From contig CAIYYE010000310.1 of NCBI GenBank assembly GCA_903930395.1, forward strand, positions 1-5,809: 5,809 nucleotides of DNA. The letters are read 5' to 3'. The notes under the pieces are model-generated. The model was not told the DNA's origin and ran no database searches. It saw only the letters and a list, made by a program, of their open reading frames with translations. Below, one piece after another: positions 1 to 5,809 of this stretch (position 1 is the first letter of the stretch; every line of letters starts with the position of its first letter). A program made the translations under genes and the position numbers. This stretch comes from an uncultured beta proteobacterium. Lineage in GTDB: Bacteria > Pseudomonadota > Gammaproteobacteria > Burkholderiales > Rhodocyclaceae.

Positions 1-82
1 CGCGGAGTGGTAGTTCAGTTGGTTAGAATACCGGCCTGTCACGCCGGGGGTCGCGGGTTCGAGTCCCGTCCACTCCGCCAAC
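1..82 (+). repeat. direct repeat carrying tRNA-Asp, left copy
   Basis: Bases 1-82 match bases 361-442 exactly, including three bases before and two bases after the tRNA. The match ends at base 83 (A against T at 443). It may extend left beyond the window edge, which cannot be seen. The unit period is 360 bases. Confidence 0.95.
4..80 (+). tRNA. tRNA-Asp (anticodon GTC), copy 1
   Basis: A complete 77-nt tRNA with the 3' CCA encoded. The acceptor arms GGAGTGG (4-10) and CCACTCC (70-76) pair fully and are followed by discriminator G77, the base expected for aspartate tRNAs. The anticodon stem CCGGC/GCCGG encloses a seven-base loop with GTC at 38-40, which reads GAC and GAU codons. The T arm GCGGGTTCGAGTCCCGT is canonical, and the body closely resembles the E. 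coli aspartate tRNA as I remember it. An intrinsic terminator follows 10 bases after the CCA. The gene is identical to the second copy at 364-440. Confidence 0.97.
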
Positions 83-90
83 ATTAAGAG

Positions 91-114
91 AACCGGATCG
101 ATCCGGTTTTTTTT
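91..114 (+). terminator. intrinsic terminator after first tRNA-Asp
   Basis: Bases 91-108 form a perfect 18-base palindrome (AACCGGATCGATCCGGTT). It folds as a stem of about seven pairs with a four-base loop, and its 3' end runs into eight T residues (107-114). This is a classic Rho-independent terminator. It should end most transcripts coming from the first tRNA-Asp and whatever lies upstream. Confidence 0.88.
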
Positions 115-167
115 CGGGCAAGAGGCAAATGCCTTCTGTCCAGATAGTTCGGCTGTCTCTCGAATGT
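115..167 (+). other. spacer between terminator and tRNA-Ala, promoter not obvious
   Basis: This 53-base gap should hold a promoter for the Ala-Glu-Asp tRNA genes, because a strong terminator lies just upstream. I find no good -35/-10 pair. The best -10-like hexamer is GATAGT at 143-148, but the hexamer 17 bases upstream (AAGAGG) does not resemble TTGACA. A weak short hairpin (GAGGC at 122-126 with GCCTT at 131-135) is also present. Either the promoter is divergent from consensus or these tRNAs depend on read-through. Confidence 0.35.
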
Positions 168-243
<76 letters not shown>

Positions 244-275
244 AGCGCCGAACTAGGCAGTACTTGAAAGTCCGG

Positions 276-351
276 GTCCCCATCGTCTAGAGGCCTAGGA
301 CACCGCCCTTTCACGGCGGTAACCGGGGTTCGAATCCCCGTGGGGACGCCA
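276..351 (+). tRNA. tRNA-Glu (anticodon TTC)
   Basis: A complete 76-nt tRNA with encoded CCA. The acceptor arms GTCCCCA (276-282) and TGGGGAC (341-347) pair fully and are followed by discriminator G348. The anticodon stem CCGCC/GGCGG (303-307 and 315-319) encloses a loop with TTC at 310-312, which reads GAA and GAG. The T arm is canonical. It lies between tRNA-Ala and the second tRNA-Asp. The short spacers (32 and 12 bases) contain no terminator, so the three are probably co-transcribed and processed from one precursor. Confidence 0.97.
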
Positions 352-360
352 AGGTTTTAG

Positions 361-442
361 CGCGGAGTGGTAGTTCAGTTGGTTAGAATACCGGCCTGTC
401 ACGCCGGGGGTCGCGGGTTCGAGTCCCGTCCACTCCGCCAAC
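361..442 (+). repeat. direct repeat carrying tRNA-Asp, right copy
   Basis: This is the exact partner of 1-82 in direct orientation. Recombination between the two copies would remove 360 bases with the tRNA-Ala and tRNA-Glu genes and leave a single tRNA-Asp. The two terminators after the copies differ in sequence, so the duplication does not include them. Confidence 0.95.
364..440 (+). tRNA. tRNA-Asp (anticodon GTC), copy 2
   Basis: This is base-for-base identical to the copy at 4-80, with the same acceptor stem, GTC anticodon (398-400), discriminator G and encoded CCA. It is the last gene of the Ala-Glu-Asp group and is closed by the terminator at 448-473. Its flanks also match copy 1 for three bases upstream and two bases downstream. 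Confidence 0.97.
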
Positions 443-447
443 TTCTT

Positions 448-473
448 AAAGACCAGCCCAGGCTGGTCTTTTT
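448..473 (+). terminator. intrinsic terminator ending the tRNA cluster
   Basis: AAAGACCAGC (448-457) pairs with GCTGGTCTTT (462-471) around a four-base CCAG loop, and the run of T continues to 473. The stem is strong, with ten pairs. It separates the tRNA transcript from the mltD promoter about 35 bases downstream. Confidence 0.88.
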
Positions 474-484
474 GGTTAACCCGT

Positions 485-498
485 AAAAGTGGACTTTT
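485..498. promoter_or_regulatory. perfect inverted repeat at the -35 position of mltD, possible operator
   Basis: AAAAGT (485-490) and ACTTTT (493-498) are perfect reverse complements separated by GG. The left arm sits exactly 17 bases upstream of the -10 box, where a -35 hexamer would be, yet bears no likeness to TTGACA. A dimeric activator or repressor site is an inference from this placement. I do not recognise the regulator. Confidence 0.35.
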
Positions 499-507
499 CA
501 CATCGGG

Positions 508-513
508 TATAAT
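508..513 (+). promoter_or_regulatory. -10 box of the probable mltD promoter
   Basis: TATAAT is a perfect sigma-70 -10 hexamer, located 41 bases before the mltD ATG and just after the tRNA terminator. A start site near 520 would give a leader of about 34 bases, long enough for the ribosome binding site at 541-545. There is no extended -10 TG and no convincing -35 box, so the promoter may be weak or dependent on an activator. Confidence 0.6.
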
Positions 514-540
514 CGCGGGCTTAGTTGACTTGCCCGTGCC

Positions 541-545
541 AGGAG
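541..545 (+). promoter_or_regulatory. ribosome binding site that fixes the mltD start
   Basis: AGGAG ends 8 bases before the ATG at 554, near-ideal spacing. The frame is also open from a TTG at 530, but that codon has no purine-rich site at a useful distance and would place eight extra residues before the signal peptide. The ATG at 554 is therefore preferred. Confidence 0.85.
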
Positions 546-553
546 CCCCATTC

Positions 554-2023
554 ATGCAGCATCGAAGCGCCCTGTCGCCTGTCCGCCAAATTTTTTCCGC
601 AATGCTGGGCACAGTGCTGTTGACGCTTTCGGGCCCGCTGCTGGCCGAAGGGCTGGACGGTAGCAATTTCCCCTCTCTGAGCATGCCTTCCCTGGCCGAA
701 CCAGGCCTCAATGCCGATGATGCGCTGACCGTCCATGAAATACACATGGCGCCGGAACTACCGGGCAGCATCGACCTTACTGCTCACTCCACCAATCTCT
801 GGGAGCGCATCCGCAACGGTTTCGCGATGACGGATCTCAACGACGACCTGGTCCTGCATTATCAGCAGTGGTACCAGAACCGTCCCGATGCGCTGCGCCG
901 CATGGTCGCGCGCAGCCGCCCCTATCTGCACTATATCGTCGATGAACTGGAATCCCGCGGCATGCCGACAGAGCTTGCCCTGCTCCCCATGGTCGAAAGT
1001 TCTTTCAATCCCAATGCCTATTCGCCGGCCCATGCGGCGGGACTGTGGCAGTTCATTCCGGCCACCGGCAAGCGTTTCAATCTCGAACAGAACTGGTGGC
1101 GCGACGAGCGGCGCGATGTCATTTCCTCGACCGGCGCGGCACTCGATTACCTGCAGGCCATCTACGAAATGCATGGTGACTGGCACCTCGCGCTGGCCTC
1201 ATACAACTGGGGCGAAGGCGCGGTGAAGCGGGCCATCGGCAAGAACGAGTCACGCGGCCTGCCGACCGACTACCCCAATCTGACCATGCCGAACGAAACC
1301 CGGCATTACGTCCCCAAGCTGCAGGCGCTGAAGAACATTCTCGGCAACCCGGCGCAGATTGCCCGCCTGGATCTGCCGATGATCCCCAACGAACCGTATT
1401 TCGCAACGCTGGAAACCCGCCGCCCGATGGACATCAAGACGGCGGCCCGGCTGGCCAACATGCCCCTGGAAGAATTCCAGCGCCTCAATCCGTCGCATAA
1501 TCGCCCGGTCATCAAGGCCGCAACCCCCCTCGTCATTCCGACCGACAAGCTCGATGCCTTCCGCGACAATCTGCAAAACACCCAGGCGCCGCTCTCCCAG
1601 TGGCAGGCCTACACGCTGACGGCCCCCCAGCGCCTGGACCGGATCGCCGCCAGTTTCGACACAACGCCTGGCGAACTGGCCCGCGCCAACGGGCTTTCGG
1701 AAAAGGTCCGCCTCGGTGCCGGATCGACACTGCTGGTTCCGGGCAGCGGTAACACAGCCAGCCTGAACAATCTGCTCAACACGGCAACACCGCAGCACAT
1801 CATCGAACCGGAGCCTCGTTGCGGCAAGCCGGGCAAGGGGAAGCCTGCCGTGAAGAAGTGCGGCACAGCCGAGCCACGCCTGAGTAAAGCCAGCGCCAAG
1901 GCGACGGGCAGGGCGACTCAGGCCGTTGCCAAGCCCGTGAAAGCCAAGGCCGGCGTCGCCAAATCCGCCAAAAAGACTGACACCACAACGGCAGTCAAAC
2001 CAGGCCAAGCCAAGCGCCGCTGA
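554..2023 (+). CDS. mltD: MltD-type membrane-bound lytic murein transglycosylase with LysM domain
   Basis: This 489-residue protein should cleave the MurNAc-GlcNAc bond of peptidoglycan in the periplasm, giving 1,6-anhydro-muropeptides. Residues 1-32 look like a Sec signal peptide (basic start, hydrophobic core, LLA before the predicted cut). No cysteine lies near the cut, so unlike E. coli MltD it should not be lipidated. The family 1 transglycosylase domain spans roughly 120-250, with catalytic Glu148 in VESSFNP, the AAGLWQFIP motif (161-169), the ASYNWGEG motif (215-222) and ETRHYVPKLQALK (248-260). A degenerate repeat (about 289-338) precedes one recognisable LysM peptidoglycan-binding domain (353-396). 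Residues 422-489 form a low-complexity tail with 15 Lys and 5 Arg, plus two cysteines at 423 and 436. The gene has its own promoter after the tRNA terminator and converges on the peptide transporter operon. Family assignment is secure. The role of the tail is unknown. Confidence 0.95.
   Translation: MQHRSALSPVRQIFSAMLGTVLLTLSGPLLAEGLDGSNFPSLSMPSLAEPGLNADDALTVHEIHMAPELPGSIDLTAHSTNLWERIRNGFAMTDLNDDLVLHYQQWYQNRPDALRRMVARSRPYLHYIVDELESRGMPTELALLPMVESSFNPNAYSPAHAAGLWQFIPATGKRFNLEQNWWRDERRDVISSTGAALDYLQAIYEMHGDWHLALASYNWGEGAVKRAIGKNESRGLPTDYPNLTMPNETRHYVPKLQALKNILGNPAQIARLDLPMIPNEPYFATLETRRPMDIKTAARLANMPLEEFQRLNPSHNRPVIKAATPLVIPTDKLDAFRDNLQNTQAPLSQWQAYTLTAPQRLDRIAASFDTTPGELARANGLSEKVRLGAGSTLLVPGSGNTASLNNLLNTATPQHIIEPEPRCGKPGKGKPAVKKCGTAEPRLSKASAKATGRATQAVAKPVKAKAGVAKSAKKTDTTTAVKPGQAKRR
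1970..1996 (-). terminator. possible weak terminator of the leftward peptide-transporter operon, inside mltD
   Basis: Read on the - strand, GACTG (1996-1992) pairs with CAGTC (1979-1975) across a 12-base loop and is followed at once by five T (1974-1970). It lies about 30 bases past the stop codon of the fused ATPase gene. The stem is only five pairs with a long loop, so termination would be inefficient at best. On the + strand the same T run is read as lysine codons of the mltD tail. Confidence 0.3.
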
Positions 2024-2024
2024 A

Positions 2025-4001
<1,977 letters not shown>

Positions 4002-5384
4002 TCAGACAGCCCTCGGGTCGAACGCATCGCGCACCGCGTCGGCAAACAGGTTGGCCGCCAGGACAAGAATGAACATGGCCGAGAAGGCGGCCGCCAGCGA
4101 CCACCAGACGACTGGCTCGCGGCCCAGTTCCATGCGGGCGTTGTTGATCATGGTGCCGAAGCTGGTCATGCTCGGATCGACGCCGATTCCGACGTAGGAC
4201 AGTACGGCTTCGGCCAGCACCAGCCCGGAGAAATCCATGACCAGGGCGATGATGACGATGTGCATGAGGTTGGGCAGGATGTGGCGGACAATGATGCGCC
4301 AGTTCGAAACGCCAAAGGCTTGCGCTGCCTGGATGTATTCGAGCTCGCGCAGCTTCAGCGTCTCGCCGCGCAGCAGCCGGCACAGCCCCGTCCAGCTCGT
4401 GATGCCGAGAATGAAACAAAGCGCCAGCAGACGCAGGTCAGCGCGCTCGGCGGCGGTCGAGAACCACTCCGGGTGGGTATCGATGACGACCTGCATCATG
4501 AGCACGGCGGCGGCAATCAGCAGCACCCCCGGAATCGAGTTGAGCACGGTGTAGACGTACTGGATCACGTCATCGACCCAGCCGCGAAAATAGCCGGCGA
4601 CGATACCGAGCAGCACGGCCATGGGCAGCATGACGAGCGTCGTGACGAGGCCGATGATGAGCCCGGTGCGTACGCTTTTGAGTATCTGATACAGCACGTC
4701 CTGGCCCACCTTGTCGGTGCCGAAAACGTGGTACTGGCCGGACAGCCAGAAGAGCGGCACGATGCTCAGCAGCATGACAAGCAGCGTCAGCAGCACGGCA
4801 TCCCAGGCGAAGGCCGTTTCGCTCAATGGGGTTTCTGGCGATTTTTTCCGGTTAAAGGCAAGTACCGCCGCAAAAACCGCAAGCCAGCCGACGAAAGCCA
4901 GCACACTCGCCCGGAAAGCGGTGAAGCCGGCATCCTCCACCACCTCGCCCTCCCGCTCGCCGAGATGCTGACCGCCATGCTTGAGGCGCGGATAGTCGCG
5001 CACCGAGCCCTGACCGGGCACATCGATGGTTTCCTTGGCATAAAGCCGCGTCGCGAACGGTGCGGAGTAGGTTTTTTCATTGCGCGAACGCAAGGGCGCG
5101 GCCAGGGCGTCAAGCGCCGAGAGCACTTCGACCGCATAGACCGCCTTCTGGCCCGGCTTGCTTTCCAGTTGCGCCCGGTAGTGCAGCGAATCAAGGAGGC
5201 CAATCAGGATGAAGCCGAGCAGCACCGTAGCCGAAGCCATGCCGACCCGGTTCGCCCCGACCCGGCGCCAGGCGGCGAGCAAAGGCGGATTTTTCGCGAT
5301 CAGCAGGCCAACACCGAGGCCGGCCGCGACGAGCAACCAGATCAGGATATCCGACCAGAGGACGACGACCTGAAAGCCCATCAT
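4002..5384 (-). CDS. yejE: peptide ABC transporter permease (DppC/YejE family) with enlarged N-terminal half
   Basis: This 460-residue inner-membrane subunit should form half of the translocation channel. The C-terminal part is typical of the family: the FGTDKVGQDVL segment (221-231) before the transport core, helices near 240-265, 280-300, 316-336, 375-400 and 428-448, and the EAA-type ATPase-contact loop at about 349-372 (AAQAFG, then ILPN). It ends in DAFDPRAV, like other members. The N-terminal half is unusual. It has an extra helix at 7-29, then WRRVGANRVGMA and a helix at 47-66 that look like the family's normal start. These are followed by a soluble, probably periplasmic stretch (67-156) and a further hairpin of helices (157-177 and 194-214). 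E. coli YejE is about 340 residues and DppC about 300. The start ATG overlaps the upstream stop by 4 bases (ATGA), indicating translational coupling. I see no clear ribosome binding site of its own. Confidence 0.92.
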   Translation of the reverse strand: MMGFQVVVLWSDILIWLLVAAGLGVGLLIAKNPPLLAAWRRVGANRVGMASATVLLGFILIGLLDSLHYRAQLESKPGQKAVYAVEVLSALDALAAPLRSRNEKTYSAPFATRLYAKETIDVPGQGSVRDYPRLKHGGQHLGEREGEVVEDAGFTAFRASVLAFVGWLAVFAAVLAFNRKKSPETPLSETAFAWDAVLLTLLVMLLSIVPLFWLSGQYHVFGTDKVGQDVLYQILKSVRTGLIIGLVTTLVMLPMAVLLGIVAGYFRGWVDDVIQYVYTVLNSIPGVLLIAAAVLMMQVVIDTHPEWFSTAAERADLRLLALCFILGITSWTGLCRLLRGETLKLRELEYIQAAQAFGVSNWRIIVRHILPNLMHIVIIALVMDFSGLVLAEAVLSYVGIGVDPSMTSFGTMINNARMELGREPVVWWSLAAAFSAMFILVLAANLFADAVRDAFDPRAV

Positions 5385-5809
5385 TCGAAGCGTATCCGCG
5401 GGTCGACCAGGGTGTAGGAAATATCGGTCAGGATCAGCCCGACGATATAGAGCACCGAGCCGATGAAGACCATGGAACGTACCACCGAGAAATCCTGGGC
5501 ATTGATCGCATCGATGGTGTAGCTGCCCAGGCCGGGGATGCCGAAAAAGGATTCAGTCAGCAGCGAGCCCATGAAGAGCAGCGGAATGACCACGACAACG
5601 CCGGTCAGGATGGGAATCAGCGCATTGCGCAGGATGTGGCGGAAGAAGACCAGCGTCTCCGGCAAGCCCTTGGCGCGGGCCGTCCGCACGTAATCCTTGC
5701 CCACCTCTTCAAGAAAGATTGTCCGGTACCAACGCGTCGACGAGCCGATGCCCGAGACCACGCCGATCAGCACCGGCAAAATCAGGAAACGCCAGGCCTC
5801 CAGCCCGGC
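5381..5809 (-). CDS. yejB: peptide ABC transporter permease (DppB/YejB family), C-terminal 142 residues; 5' end beyond the window
   Basis: The reading frame is open to the right edge, so the true start lies outside the window. A TTG at 5777-5779 is internal, since in-frame coding (AGLEAWRFLI) continues upstream of it. The visible part matches the C-terminal third of a DppB-type permease. It has a helix leading to the EAA loop (KDYVRTARAKGLPETLVFFR, ending in ALIPIL), a hydrophobic segment with the family's ESFFGIPGLG motif, and a final helix ending in LVDPRIRFE. It would pair with the YejE-like permease to form the inner-membrane channel. Its stop overlaps the next start by 4 bases. The periplasmic binding protein expected for such a system (YejA or DppA type) is not seen and may lie upstream, outside the window. 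Confidence 0.92.
   Translation of the reverse strand, partial: AGLEAWRFLILPVLIGVVSGIGSSTRWYRTIFLEEVGKDYVRTARAKGLPETLVFFRHILRNALIPILTGVVVVIPLLFMGSLLTESFFGIPGLGSYTIDAINAQDFSVVRSMVFIGSVLYIVGLILTDISYTLVDPRIRFE

Noticed and set aside
530..553. Upstream TTG start for mltD adding eight residues
   Set aside because: The ATG at 554 has AGGAG eight bases upstream and gives a clean signal peptide. The TTG has no ribosome binding site.
1250..2008. A 252-codon open frame on the - strand inside mltD
   Set aside because: It is antisense to conserved MltD and LysM coding sequence and shows no recognisable domain or start signal.
5777..5779. TTG as the start of the yejB-like gene
   Set aside because: The frame stays open to the window edge with residues typical of the permease family, and the visible part is only a C-terminal third, so this codon is internal.

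Overview
The window looks like chromosomal DNA of a betaproteobacterium. The basis is a GC-rich composition by eye, four tRNA genes with encoded CCA ends and near-E. coli bodies, a periplasmic MltD-type lytic transglycosylase, and a Yej/Dpp-type peptide ABC operon. A Rhodocyclales-type host (Dechloromonas, Azoarcus and relatives) is a guess from general familiarity and was not tested. Most of the window is ordinary housekeeping DNA. I see no phage, transposase, CRISPR array or toxin-antitoxin system.

Layout. Bases 1-480 hold a tRNA cluster on the + strand: tRNA-Asp(GTC), an intrinsic terminator, tRNA-Ala(GGC), tRNA-Glu(TTC), a second identical tRNA-Asp(GTC) and a second intrinsic terminator. 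Bases 481-553 are the control region of the next gene, with a consensus -10 box, a small perfect inverted repeat where the -35 should be, and a strong ribosome binding site. Bases 554-2023 encode MltD on the + strand. Bases 2025-5809 are a leftward operon on the - strand. Its gene order is a yejB-like permease (5' end outside the window), a yejE-like permease with an unusually long N-terminal half, and a yejF-like protein with two fused ATPase domains. The mltD and yejF stop codons face each other across a single base.

How the parts relate. The two permeases and the fused ATPase form the membrane and motor parts of one inner-membrane peptide importer. They are tightly coupled (4-nt overlap, then 0-nt gap). 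The periplasmic binding protein is not in view and would lie to the right of the window or elsewhere. MltD cleaves peptidoglycan in the periplasm. A link between MltD products and peptide import is conceivable but rests only on proximity.

Points worth a second look are these: both halves of the fused ATPase carry the same four-cysteine pattern (C-x5-C-x6-C-x17-C), suggesting two Fe-S sites in one chain; the YejE-like permease has an extra periplasmic domain plus an extra membrane hairpin; MltD lacks a lipoprotein cysteine and carries a lysine-rich tail; and a terminator-like hairpin for the opposing operon may be embedded in that lysine-rich coding tail.
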